Shown here: positions 31,004 to 38,984 of the stretch, piece by piece
Position numbering within the stretch: position 1 is the stretch's first letter
Layout of the letters: each line of letters opens with the position of its first letter
DNA from: Catenulispora sp. EB89
Lineage (GTDB): Bacteria; Actinomycetota; Actinomycetes; Streptomycetales; Catenulisporaceae
Length of the DNA: 64,000 nucleotides
Reading direction: 5' to 3'
Assembly: GCF_041261445.1 (NCBI RefSeq)
Contig: NZ_JBGCCU010000042.1
Coordinates: 1-64,000 of the forward strand
The notes under the pieces: model-generated
Databases searched by the model: none
What the model was told of the DNA's origin: nothing
What the model saw: only the letters and a program-made list of their open reading frames with translations
Position numbers and translations under genes: made by a program

Positions 31004-32622
31004 TGCCCGGCCGCGACAGCTTCCTGCATCTCGTCCGCGCCGAGTGGACCAAGCTGCGCACGGTGCGCGGCTGGGTCGTCGGGCTGGCGCTGGCCGCGAT
31101 CCTGACCGTCGGGCTTGGCATGCTCGGCCCGCTGGGCAGCCAGATCGCCTGCGACCACGTCAACGGCGCCGCGACCGGCACCTGCCACATCAGCGGCCCG
31201 CCGCACGACGCCACCGGCCAGGAGGTCGACGACGAGTCCACGTTCGTGCACCGCACCCTGATCGGGGACGGCAGTATCACAGCCCGGCTGACCGCGTTCG
31301 GCGGGAAGTACTTCCCCGACGGCGGCGGTCCCGCGGACCCCACCGCCGATCCGACCGCCGGGATGGCCGACGGACTTCAGCCGTGGTCGAAGGCCGGGAT
31401 CCTGGTCAAGGACGGAACCGACTTCGGTTCCCCGTACGCCGCGGTGCTGGCCACCGGAACCCACGGCGTGCGGATGCAGTACGACTACACCCACGACACC
31501 GCAGCACCGGCCGCCTCCGCCTCCGCTTCCCCTTCCGCCTCCGTCACCGCCGCCACGCCGCGCTGGCTGCGCCTGACCCGCGCCGGCGACACCCTCACCG
31601 GCTACGACTCCGCCGACGGCACCACCTGGACCGAGATCGGCACCGCGCACCTGGCGGACCTGCCGCGCAACGTCGAGGTCGGCGTGTTCGCCACGTCGCC
31701 GGACTTCGCGGTCGTCAAGAACTCCTTCGGCGGCACCGCGACCAACGCCGGCCCGAGCCTGGCCACCGGCACCTTCGACCAGATCGCGGTGACCGGACAG
31801 AGCTCCGGGGCCTGGACCGTCCCGGCGATCGGCAGCGCCGCCGCGGCCGACGGCGGCCCCGGCGCCGCACAGGGCCCCGAGGCCGTGGCCGGCGCGGTGC
31901 CGAACGCAGGCGGCGGCTTCACTGTCACCGGGACCGGCGACATTGCCCCGTCGATACCGGACGAGGGCCAGGGCAAGACCCCCGAGAGCTCCCTGGCGGG
32001 CACCTTCGGCGGGCTGATCGCGGTGATCGTGGTCGCCGCGCTGACCATGACCTCGGAGTACCGGCGGGGTCTGATCCGCACCTCGCTGGCGGCCAGCCCG
32101 CGCCGCGGCCGGCTGCTGGCGGCCAAGGCCGTGGTGCTCGGCGGGGTGTCCTTCGTGGTCGGCCTGGTCGCCGCGGCGATCGCGGTCCCCGGGGTGCGCG
32201 CGGTGGAGCACAGCAAGCGCATGTACGTGTACTACGCCTCGACGCAGTCCGAGATCCGCATGGTGATCGGCACCGCGGCGCTGCTGGCCGTCTCGGCGGT
32301 GTTCGCGCTGGCCGTCGCCACCATCGTGCGGCGCGGGGCGGCGGCCGTCGCGGCCGTGATCGTGGTGATCATCCTGCCGTATCTGCTGGCCGTCGCCTCG
32401 GTCCTGCCGGCCGGCGCCGCCGAGTGGCTGGCCCGCGTCACTCCGGCCGCGGCCTTCGCGGTGCAGCAGACGGTGACCGCTTGGCCGCAGGTCAGGGCGT
32501 CGTACACGCCGACGAACGGGTTCTTCCCGCTCTCGCCGTGGCTCGGCCTGGCAGTGCTCTGCCTCTACGCGGCCGCCGCCTACGCCGTCGCACACCGGCA
32601 GCTGCGCCGGAGGGACGTGTGA
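31003..32622 (+). CDS. ABC permease with lectin-like extracellular domain
   Basis: A 539-residue permease. TM1 (about 24-45) is followed by some 300 extracytoplasmic residues, then five further TM segments (about 335-530) with the ABC-2-type TSEYRRGLIRTSLAASPRR loop. The outer region includes PWSKAGILVKDGTDFGSPYA, WLRLTRAGDTLTGYDSADG and TTWTEIG, followed by RNVEVGVFATSP. This looks like a DUF1349/LamG-type concanavalin-like fold, interrupted by an Ala/Ser linker (about 165-185). Ordinary permeases of this class have short loops. It pairs with the second permease, to which it is coupled (GTGTGA overlap). Confidence 0.85.
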   Translation: MPGRDSFLHLVRAEWTKLRTVRGWVVGLALAAILTVGLGMLGPLGSQIACDHVNGAATGTCHISGPPHDATGQEVDDESTFVHRTLIGDGSITARLTAFGGKYFPDGGGPADPTADPTAGMADGLQPWSKAGILVKDGTDFGSPYAAVLATGTHGVRMQYDYTHDTAAPAASASASPSASVTAATPRWLRLTRAGDTLTGYDSADGTTWTEIGTAHLADLPRNVEVGVFATSPDFAVVKNSFGGTATNAGPSLATGTFDQIAVTGQSSGAWTVPAIGSAAAADGGPGAAQGPEAVAGAVPNAGGGFTVTGTGDIAPSIPDEGQGKTPESSLAGTFGGLIAVIVVAALTMTSEYRRGLIRTSLAASPRRGRLLAAKAVVLGGVSFVVGLVAAAIAVPGVRAVEHSKRMYVYYASTQSEIRMVIGTAALLAVSAVFALAVATIVRRGAAAVAAVIVVIILPYLLAVASVLPAGAAEWLARVTPAAAFAVQQTVTAWPQVRASYTPTNGFFPLSPWLGLAVLCLYAAAAYAVAHRQLRRRDV

Positions 32623-33470
32623 ACGGCGGCGACGTGGTCAGCCGAGGCGACGTGGTGAGCCGTGGGAACGGGGCAAGCGCCGGCACCGTGGCGAGCCCGT
32701 TCAGCGACGCCCTGCACGCCGAATGGACCAAACTGCGCACCGTCGCCGGCACCGCCTGGCTGCTCGCCGCCGCCGTGCTGCTGACCGTCGGGCTCAGCGT
32801 GACCTCGGCGGCCACCGTGACCTGCGACGGGATCCGCTGCGGCGAGGATCCGGCGAAGGTCGGCCTGCTCGGCGTCATGGCCGGGCAGGCGGTGGTCGCG
32901 GTGCTGGCGGTGCTCACCGTGGGGGAGGAGTACGGGACCGGCATGATCCGCGTGACCTTCGCCGCGATGCCCCGCCGCGAGGTGGTGCTGGCGGCCAAGG
33001 CCACGGTCGTCGCGGCCGTGACCGCGGCGGCCGGCGTGCTGGCGGTGCTCGCTTCGGCGCTCCTCGCCCTGGCGCTGCTCCCGGGTCACGGCTTCACCCC
33101 GGCCAACGGCTACGCCGACCTGGCCACCGCCACGACCCTGCGCGCCGCCGCCGGCTCCGTGCTCTACCTGGTGCTCATAGCGCTGCTTGGCATCGGCGTC
33201 ACGACCCTGCTCCGGGACTCGGCCGCCGCCGTCGGGACGGTGCTGGGACTGCTGTACCTGTTCCCGGTGCTCGCTCAGGTGATCTCGAATCCAGACTGGC
33301 ACCGCCACGCCTTGCAGCTCGCGCCGATGCAGGCCGGGCTGGACGTGCAGGCCACGATCGACCTGGCCGGCCAGCCGCTGTCACCGTGGCAGGGCCTCGG
33401 GGTGTTGGCGCTGTGGGCGTTCGGTGCGCTCGGGCTCGGCGGGCTGATGCTGCGGCTGCGAGACGCCTAG
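32619..33470 (+). CDS. ABC transporter permease
   Basis: A 283-residue integral membrane protein with about six TM helices. [20 protein letters not shown] is near the N-terminus and [20 protein letters not shown] is the cytoplasmic loop that parallels TSEYRRGLIRTSLAASPRR in the first permease. The N-terminal 30 residues are a short repeat ([16 protein letters not shown]). GTG 32619 overlaps the upstream stop by four bases. Third gene of the exporter operon; the substrate is unknown, perhaps a lipid, antibiotic or peptide. Confidence 0.9.
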   Translation: MNGGDVVSRGDVVSRGNGASAGTVASPFSDALHAEWTKLRTVAGTAWLLAAAVLLTVGLSVTSAATVTCDGIRCGEDPAKVGLLGVMAGQAVVAVLAVLTVGEEYGTGMIRVTFAAMPRREVVLAAKATVVAAVTAAAGVLAVLASALLALALLPGHGFTPANGYADLATATTLRAAAGSVLYLVLIALLGIGVTTLLRDSAAAVGTVLGLLYLFPVLAQVISNPDWHRHALQLAPMQAGLDVQATIDLAGQPLSPWQGLGVLALWAFGALGLGGLMLRLRDA

Positions 33471-33483
33471 GCACGTCTGCGGC

Positions 33484-34002
33484 CTACTCGTCCCGCAACG
33501 TGTCCCGCAACGTCTCCCGAGCCGCCATCAGCGCCTCCCCGAGCAGGTTCAGGCCCCGCCACCTCGCGGGGTCCTGAGCCCGCTCGTCGGTCGCCGCGAG
33601 CCCGATGCCCCAGATCCGGTCCACCGGACTGGCCTCCACCAGCACCCGCTCCCGCGTCCCCAGCAGGAACGCCAGCAGGTCCGGGTTCTGCCGGAACTTC
33701 TCCACGTTCGCCGCCGTCACGATCGCCAGCCGGGCGGCGACCCACGCGTCCTCGTCGAACCCGGTGATCACCCGTCCCAGGTTCTTCGCTTCCTGCGGAT
33801 GCCCGGCGGCCACGATCTTCGCCGCGGCCTGCTCGTCCCCGAACAGCTGAGCCTTGCCCCACATCATGCAGTGCTCGGCCGTGGCGAAGCGCACGCCGTC
33901 CACCTCAAACGGCGCCGGGTACCACTGGCTCAGGCACTCCGAGCCCACCACCCCGGCCTTCTTCGGTGTGTGTCCCCAGAAGAACAGATACTTGGTCGCC
34001 AT
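33484..34002 (-). CDS. NADAR (YbiA-like) domain protein
   Basis: A 172-residue NADAR protein. The family includes YbiA N-glycosidases that cleave reactive riboflavin-pathway intermediates and others that act on NAD/ADP-ribose. Signature stretches are [33 protein letters not shown] and [20 protein letters not shown], and the RDRIWGIG-type [10 protein letters not shown] near the end. Length is full. GGAGGA 6 nt upstream supports ATG 34002; a 12-codon extension is rejected. Convergent with the ABC exporter with only 13 bp between. Confidence 0.9.
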   Translation of the reverse strand: MATKYLFFWGHTPKKAGVVGSECLSQWYPAPFEVDGVRFATAEHCMMWGKAQLFGDEQAAAKIVAAGHPQEAKNLGRVITGFDEDAWVAARLAIVTAANVEKFRQNPDLLAFLLGTRERVLVEASPVDRIWGIGLAATDERAQDPARWRGLNLLGEALMAARETLRDTLRDE

Positions 34003-34062
34003 GGCTTGATCCTCCCGCACGCCGCCGAGACAAGTCACCGGGTTTGGAGTTCACTGGAGATC

Positions 34063-34497
34063 ATGACAACAGACTCCGAATACGCCCCCAGCCCCCGTGA
34101 CTACGTCCGCGAGGCCGTCGACCTGTACGAGTCCACGGACGGCGCCGAGGGCAACACCATGCAGGGCCGGCCGATCATCATCCTGACCACCACCGGGGCC
34201 AAGACCGGCAAGGTCCGCAAGACGCCGCTGATGCGCGTCGAGCACGACGGCTCCTACGCGGTGGTCGCCTCGATGGGCGGCGCTCCGAAGCACCCGGTCT
34301 GGTACCACAACATCGTCGCGCACCCCGAGGTCGAGCTGCAGGACGGCGCCACGCGCAAGCAGTACCTGGCGCACGAGGCCAGCGGCGAGGAGAAGGCCCA
34401 GTGGTGGGCCCGGGCGACCCAGACCTGGCCGGACTACGACACCTACCAGACCAAGACCGACCGGCAGATCCCGCTGTTCGTGCTCACGCCGCGCTGA
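34063..34497 (+). CDS. F420-type nitroreductase/deazaflavin-dependent protein
   Basis: A 144-residue split-beta-barrel protein of the deazaflavin (F420)-dependent nitroreductase family (Ddn-like). Typical sequence: [20 protein letters not shown], followed by [17 protein letters not shown] and [18 protein letters not shown]. Such proteins use reduced F420 to reduce quinones or nitro compounds. GGAGA lies just upstream of ATG 34063. Divergent from the NADAR gene. F420 use fits an actinomycete. Confidence 0.9.
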   Translation: MTTDSEYAPSPRDYVREAVDLYESTDGAEGNTMQGRPIIILTTTGAKTGKVRKTPLMRVEHDGSYAVVASMGGAPKHPVWYHNIVAHPEVELQDGATRKQYLAHEASGEEKAQWWARATQTWPDYDTYQTKTDRQIPLFVLTPR

Positions 34498-34563
34498 GCC
34501 CCGGCGCGCGCCACGTCGTTCGTCGGCGCCGGCGGTGGCGCAGGTCGCGGCCGCCGGCACCGG

Positions 34564-34569
34564 TAAGCT
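34564..34569 (+). promoter_or_regulatory. -10 hexamer, leaderless trmB mRNA
   Basis: TAAGCT ends 7 nt before GTG 34577, favouring that start over ATG 34604. Confidence 0.45.
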
Positions 34570-34576
34570 GGGGCGG

Positions 34577-35437
34577 GTGGACAAGGCGCACGGCGACCCG
34601 GTGATGACGGACGCGATAACCCAGACCGGGCAGGTCGAGCAGACCCATCAGACCCATCAGACCCATCAGACCTACCAGACCCACCAGGCCGAGCAAGCCC
34701 CGCACGTCCCCGAGCGCCACGCCCGGCACGGCTTGATACGCACCTTCCACCCCCGCCGCGGCCGCGCCAGCACCACCCAGGCCGACGCGCTGACCAGGCT
34801 CTGGCCGGTCTACGGCTACACCATCCCGGACCCGCACCACGACTACCACACCCCCGAGGCGGCCCCGGACGCCGCCTTCGACCGCGCCGCGCTGTTCGGC
34901 CGCGGCGCCCCGCTGGTGCTGGAGATCGGCTGCGGCATGGGGGAGGCGACCGCCGAGATGGCCGCCGCCGACCCGGACCGGGACTACCTCGGCGCCGACG
35001 TGCACACCCCGGGCCTGGGCAACCTGATCGCGCTGGCCGAGGCGCGCGGCCTGACGAACGTCCGGGTGGCCCGCGGCGACGTGCTGTTCCTGCTGCGGGA
35101 CTCGATCGCCCCCGGCTCGCTGGCCGCCGTGCACGTCTTCTTCCCCGACCCCTGGCCCAAGGCCAAGCACCACAAGCGCCGCATCATCCAGCCCGACACC
35201 GTCGCCCTGATCCGGGACCGGCTGGAAGTCGGCGGGGTCCTGCACTGCGCGACGGACTGGGCCGAGTACGCCGAGCAGATGCTCGAGGTGCTTCAGTCCG
35301 ACCCCGGCCTTCGCAACCGCTACGACGGCTACGCGCCGCGCGCGGCCGTCGGCCGTCCGCTGACCGGCTACGAGCGCCGCGGCCTGCGCGACGGCCGTCC
35401 CATCGCCGACCTGGTGTTCGAGAAGATCGGGCACTGA
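34577..35437 (+). CDS. trmB: tRNA (guanine-N7)-methyltransferase
   Basis: A 286-residue SAM-dependent enzyme that makes m7G46 in the tRNA variable loop. The SAM-binding LEIGCGMGEATAEMA (about 112-126), YLGADVHTPG and the family hallmark HVFFPDPWPKAKHHKRR (about 180-196) are all present, with a C-terminal ATDWAEYAEQML. The N-terminal ~40 residues contain a QTHQTHQTHQTYQTHQ repeat encoded by 9-bp DNA repeats and are probably disordered. The start is either GTG 34577 (leaderless signal) or ATG 34604; the repeat is inside both. Confidence 0.93.
   Translation: MDKAHGDPVMTDAITQTGQVEQTHQTHQTHQTYQTHQAEQAPHVPERHARHGLIRTFHPRRGRASTTQADALTRLWPVYGYTIPDPHHDYHTPEAAPDAAFDRAALFGRGAPLVLEIGCGMGEATAEMAAADPDRDYLGADVHTPGLGNLIALAEARGLTNVRVARGDVLFLLRDSIAPGSLAAVHVFFPDPWPKAKHHKRRIIQPDTVALIRDRLEVGGVLHCATDWAEYAEQMLEVLQSDPGLRNRYDGYAPRAAVGRPLTGYERRGLRDGRPIADLVFEKIGH
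34636..34686 (+). repeat. 9-bp tandem repeat in trmB 5' end
   Basis: About five units of CAGACCCAT/CAGACCTAC-type sequence encode Gln-Thr-His(Tyr). In frame and confined to the N-terminal extension. Confidence 0.85.
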
Positions 35438-35545
35438 GGCCGAAACTGAGGAAAGGGTGCGGCGGGCAGGCGCTGAGCAGTCGTCCACACCACCGCCGGA
35501 GGGGATCAGGACCCGGATTCCCCTTCCGGTCCGTGTTCCCCTCGC

Positions 35546-35551
35546 TACATT
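35546..35551 (+). promoter_or_regulatory. -10 hexamer, leaderless regulator mRNA
   Basis: TACATT ends 6 nt before GTG 35558; there is no Shine-Dalgarno. Confidence 0.5.
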
Positions 35552-35557
35552 GAGTGT

Positions 35558-36766
35558 GTGCAGCAGATCGCTTCCCGGACCCCGGTAGACGCCGAGATAG
35601 CCCGCCTCGCGAGCCTCATGCTGGCCCGCACCGACGAGTTGACGGACCTGGTGCTCAACCGGGTCGCCGAGGAGTTCCCGCTCTACATCGGCATGATCGA
35701 GCCCGCCGCGCTCCACGTGACGATCAAGGACCACATCCACTTCGCCTTCGAGCCGCTCACCCGCTACATGCCCCCGGACTCCCGCCCCGCGGCCGCCTCC
35801 GGCCGCGACCGCGCGATGGAGGGCATCCCGCTGACCGTCATCATGGACGGCTACCGCATCTTCTTCACCGTGCTGTGGAACGAGTTGGCGACCACCGCGG
35901 ACTCTGTCGGGCTGTCCACGAAGGCGGCTCTGCGCGCGGCCTCGGAGGTGATGGAAACCCTCGACGCCTTCACCCGCGAAAGCTCCGCGGCGTACAAGGA
36001 GGAACTGCGCTACCAGGCCCGCCGCGAGGAGCAGCAGCGCGCGGCGCTGGTGCAGGCGCTGCTGGAGGGGCGGCTGGACGACACCAACGTCTGGGAGGCC
36101 GCCGAACTGCTGCGGCTGCCGACGGTCGGCCCCTACGTCGTCATCGCCGCTCGCGTCGCCAACGCCGGCGAATACGGCCTGCCGCACATCGAGCGCGAAC
36201 TCGGCGGCATGGGCATCGACTCCGCGTGGCGGCTGATGCACGACGTCGAAGTCGGCGTCGCGCACCTGCCCAGGGCCGCCGACCAGTTCGACAAGATGGT
36301 CACCGCCCTGGCCGCCGAGGGCACCGGCCGGGTCGGCGTCAGCCCGCCCTACGACCACCTGCTGTCCACGTCCCAGGCCATGCGCCTGGCCCGCATCGCC
36401 ATGCGCGGAGCCCAGGAACGGCGCACCGTCGTGGTCTTCGGCCGCGACCCGCTCTCCGCCGCCGCCGCGAGCGCGCCGGACATCATGCCGCAGGTCGCCG
36501 ACGCGGTCCTGGGCGGCCTCGACGGCCTCGCGGACGAGGACCGCACGCTGCTGCTGCACACCTTCGGGGCTTGGCTGGACTCCGACGGCTCGGCGGCCGA
36601 AGCGGCGAAGCGGCTGTTCGTGCACCCGAACACGGTGCGCTACCGCCTGCGGCGGCTGGAGGAGCGGACCGGCCGGCTGTTGGCGAACCCTCGGGCGGTG
36701 GCGGAGTTGAGCCTGGCGTACGAGATCGACTGTGCGCTGGTCGCGGGGATGGGGTCGGGGGGATAG
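35558..36766 (+). CDS. PucR/CdaR-type helix-turn-helix regulator
   Basis: A 402-residue transcription factor of the PucR type. The N-terminal ~165 residues are helical (RsbT-co-antagonist/GGDEF-like sensor region). A central GGDEF-related domain follows (about 190-300). The C-terminal HTH_30 reads LLLHTFGAWLDSDGSAAEAA, then KRLFVHPNTVRYRLRRLEERTG. Such proteins regulate catabolic or developmental genes in actinomycetes. GTG 35558 is chosen from the leaderless -10. No obvious target is adjacent. Confidence 0.88.
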   Translation: MQQIASRTPVDAEIARLASLMLARTDELTDLVLNRVAEEFPLYIGMIEPAALHVTIKDHIHFAFEPLTRYMPPDSRPAAASGRDRAMEGIPLTVIMDGYRIFFTVLWNELATTADSVGLSTKAALRAASEVMETLDAFTRESSAAYKEELRYQARREEQQRAALVQALLEGRLDDTNVWEAAELLRLPTVGPYVVIAARVANAGEYGLPHIERELGGMGIDSAWRLMHDVEVGVAHLPRAADQFDKMVTALAAEGTGRVGVSPPYDHLLSTSQAMRLARIAMRGAQERRTVVVFGRDPLSAAAASAPDIMPQVADAVLGGLDGLADEDRTLLLHTFGAWLDSDGSAAEAAKRLFVHPNTVRYRLRRLEERTGRLLANPRAVAELSLAYEIDCALVAGMGSGG

Positions 36767-36775
36767 GAGGTCTTC

Positions 36776-36857
36776 GACCTTCAGACACAGACCTTCGGAC
36801 ACAGACCTTCAGACACAGACACAGACACAGACCTTCGGACACAGACCTTCAGACTCA
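36776..36857. repeat. 14-bp tandem repeat after PucR-type gene
   Basis: GACCTTCAGACACA / GACCTTCGGACACA units alternate, with two shortened GACACA units in the middle (from about 36818). Five full units plus a diverged last one. Non-coding, between convergent genes. Confidence 0.85.
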
Positions 36858-36867
36858 GGGTGAGGCG

Positions 36868-36903
36868 GCGGGCGGCCGGTGTGGGCACTACCGGACCGCC
36901 CGC
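36868..36903. terminator. Bidirectional hairpin between convergent genes
   Basis: GCGGGCGGCCGGT pairs with ACCGGACCGCCCGC (13-bp stem with one bulged base, 9-nt loop). It is 5 bp from the stop of the hydrolase gene on the other strand. No T tract. Confidence 0.5.
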
Positions 36904-36908
36904 TCCCG

Positions 36909-37754
36909 TCACCCCTCCAGGAACGCCAACAGTTCGCGATTGAACTCGGCGGCGCGGGTGACGATCAATCCGTGCGGCGCACCTTGCATCCGCACCAGCC
37001 GGGAGTCGGAGACCGCCTCGGCGATGAGTGCGCCGGTGGCCTCCACCGGCAGGACGGCGTCCGCCTCGCCGTGCACGACCAGCGTCGGTACGGTGATGGC
37101 GCGCAGGTCGTTGCGGAAGTCGGTGGTCGCCGCCTGGCCCAGGGTCTGGATCGCGCCGCGGTGCGAGGCCGCGGCGGCGAGCATGACCACCCGGGTGTGC
37201 AGCGGCTGCGGCATCACCGGGCGGGCCGCGGAGGTGCGGCTGACCTCGAAGAACCTGGTCGCGAAGCGGTGCAGGAAGCTGACCCGGTCATCGGTCAGGC
37301 AGCGCTGGTACTCGCGCAGCTTGGCGTCCTCCAGGAACCCCTCGGGGTGCGCGTCGGTGCGGCGCAGATAGGGCCCCGCGGCCGAGACCAGCGCCAGCCG
37401 TGCCACGCGCTGGTTCCCGAAGCGGCTCAGGTACCGCACCGCGGTGCAGGCCCCGGAGGAGAACCCGACCAGCGTGGCCTCCCGCAGGTCCAGGTGCTCC
37501 AGCAGCATGTGCAGATCGGCGGCCAGGGTGTCCGGGTCGTAGCCGCCGCGCGGCTTGGCCGAGGCCCCGAAGCCGCGGACGTCGTAGGCCACCACCCGGT
37601 GCCCGGCCGCCAGCAGCTCGGGGATCTGGAACTCCCACTGCCCGACCGACAGCGGCCAGCCGTGGATCAGCACGACCGGCCGGCCGGAGCCCCGGTCCTC
37701 GTAGTGGATGTCGACGGGAAGGTGGTTCTCCTTGTCGACCGTCACCCGCGCCAT
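36909..37754 (-). CDS. Alpha/beta hydrolase (non-haem haloperoxidase-like)
   Basis: A 281-residue alpha/beta-hydrolase. The oxyanion region is VVLIHGWPLSVGQWEFQIPEL, the nucleophile elbow is VGFSSGACTA (Ser in GFSSG), the acid is in VVHGEADAVLP and the His in QGAPHGLIVT. Sequence style matches bacterial chloroperoxidase F-type enzymes, which are in practice esterases or perhydrolases. Cytoplasmic, with no signal peptide. ATG 37754 follows a weak AAGG about 10 nt upstream; the extension to 37835 is rejected. Divergent from the NHEJ polymerase gene. Confidence 0.88.
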   Translation of the reverse strand: MARVTVDKENHLPVDIHYEDRGSGRPVVLIHGWPLSVGQWEFQIPELLAAGHRVVAYDVRGFGASAKPRGGYDPDTLAADLHMLLEHLDLREATLVGFSSGACTAVRYLSRFGNQRVARLALVSAAGPYLRRTDAHPEGFLEDAKLREYQRCLTDDRVSFLHRFATRFFEVSRTSAARPVMPQPLHTRVVMLAAAASHRGAIQTLGQAATTDFRNDLRAITVPTLVVHGEADAVLPVEATGALIAEAVSDSRLVRMQGAPHGLIVTRAAEFNRELLAFLEG

Positions 37755-37944
37755 GTTTCCGCACCTTTGTTTCCAGTTCCCAGGGCCGGGAGCGTCCCGT
37801 CCCACTACTGAAAATGGTCGCGGAAAGTGGCGCACAGGTCACTGTTCTGATGCACATGGCTGGAGGCCCGCGGTTGTGGCCGGGGATAAGGAGGGCCGGT
37901 GCCCCGCCGCACGCGCACGGGGTGCGCATGTCAGCGCCGGGCCG

Positions 37945-37950
37945 TAACCT
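37945..37950 (+). promoter_or_regulatory. -10 hexamer, leaderless NHEJ operon
   Basis: TAACCT ends 7 nt before ATG 37958. Confidence 0.5.
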
Positions 37951-37957
37951 GCCGACT

Positions 37958-38983
37958 ATGGGTTCTGCCGAAGCGCACGTGGAAGCCGGGGGTCGCAGTG
38001 TCCGGATCTCCTCACCGGACAAGCTGCTTTTCCCCGATGCCGGCGTCACCAAACTCGACCTCGCCACGTACTACGCGACCGTCGCCGACGGTCTGTTCCG
38101 CGGCCTGGCCAGGCGCCCGGTCGCGCTGAACCGCTTCCCGGACGGCCTGGGCGGCAAGTCGTTCTTCACCAAGTCCGCGCCGAAGGGGTTCCCGGACTGG
38201 GCCTCGACCGCCCGGGTCACCTTCCCCAGCGGCCGCACCGGCGACGAGGTGTGCGTCACCGAGCCGGCCACCGTGCTGTGGACGGTGCAGATGGGCACGC
38301 TGGAGCTGCACGCCTGGCCGGTCCGCGACGACGACACCGACCACCCCGACGAGCTGCGCATCGACCTGGACCCGCAGCCCGGCACCGACTTCGCCGAGGC
38401 GGTGGAGGTCGCGCGCCAGGCGCAGGCGCTGTTCGAGGAGCTCGGCATCCGGCCGTTCGTGAAGACCTCCGGCGGCCGCGGCCTGCACCTGCTGGTCCGC
38501 ATCGAACCGCGCTGGACGTTCGTCGAGGCGCGCCGCGCGGTGATCGCCCTGGCCCGCGAGCTGGAGCGGCGCCGCCCGGAGCTGGTGACCACGTCGTGGT
38601 GGAAGGAGGAGCGCGGCGAGCGCATCTTCATCGACTTCAACCAGATGGCCCGCGACCGGATGACCGTCGCCCCCTACTCCACGCGGGCCCGGCCGGACGC
38701 CCCGGTGTCGATGCCGGTGCGCTGGGCCGACCTCGGCGACGTGGCGCCCGGGGACTTCACGGTGCAGACCGTCCCGGACCTGCTGGCCAAGAACGGCGAC
38801 GCCAACGCCGAGATCGACGACGTCGCGCACAGCCTGGACGCGCTGCTGGAGATGGCCGACCGCGACGAGAAGGACCGGGGCCTGGGCGACCTGCCGTACC
38901 CGCCGGACTTCCCGAAGATGCCCGGGGAGCCCAAGCGCGTGCAGCCCTCCAAGGCCCGCAACGACCAGGAAGAAGGGAGCTGA
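37958..38983 (+). CDS. LigD-like NHEJ polymerase domain protein
   Basis: A 341-residue stand-alone primase-polymerase of the LigD PolDom family, which fills gaps with preference for ribonucleotides in non-homologous end joining. Visible motifs: SSPDKLLFPD, YATVADGLFRGLARRPVALN, the catalytic pair in ELRIDLDPQPG (DxD), and VKTSGGRGLHLLVRIEP with the HLL nucleotide-binding His. The third Asp lies in FIDFNQMARDRMTVAPYS. The gene is one base from the ligase at 38985, forming a two-gene operon. No Ku gene is in the window. Confidence 0.92.
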   Translation: MGSAEAHVEAGGRSVRISSPDKLLFPDAGVTKLDLATYYATVADGLFRGLARRPVALNRFPDGLGGKSFFTKSAPKGFPDWASTARVTFPSGRTGDEVCVTEPATVLWTVQMGTLELHAWPVRDDDTDHPDELRIDLDPQPGTDFAEAVEVARQAQALFEELGIRPFVKTSGGRGLHLLVRIEPRWTFVEARRAVIALARELERRRPELVTTSWWKEERGERIFIDFNQMARDRMTVAPYSTRARPDAPVSMPVRWADLGDVAPGDFTVQTVPDLLAKNGDANAEIDDVAHSLDALLEMADRDEKDRGLGDLPYPPDFPKMPGEPKRVQPSKARNDQEEGS

Positions 38984-38984
38984 C

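Noticed and set aside
30586-32595. 669-codon minus-strand open frame opposite the ABC permease
   Set aside because: Low-complexity antisense shadow of a gene with TM segments and operon coupling.
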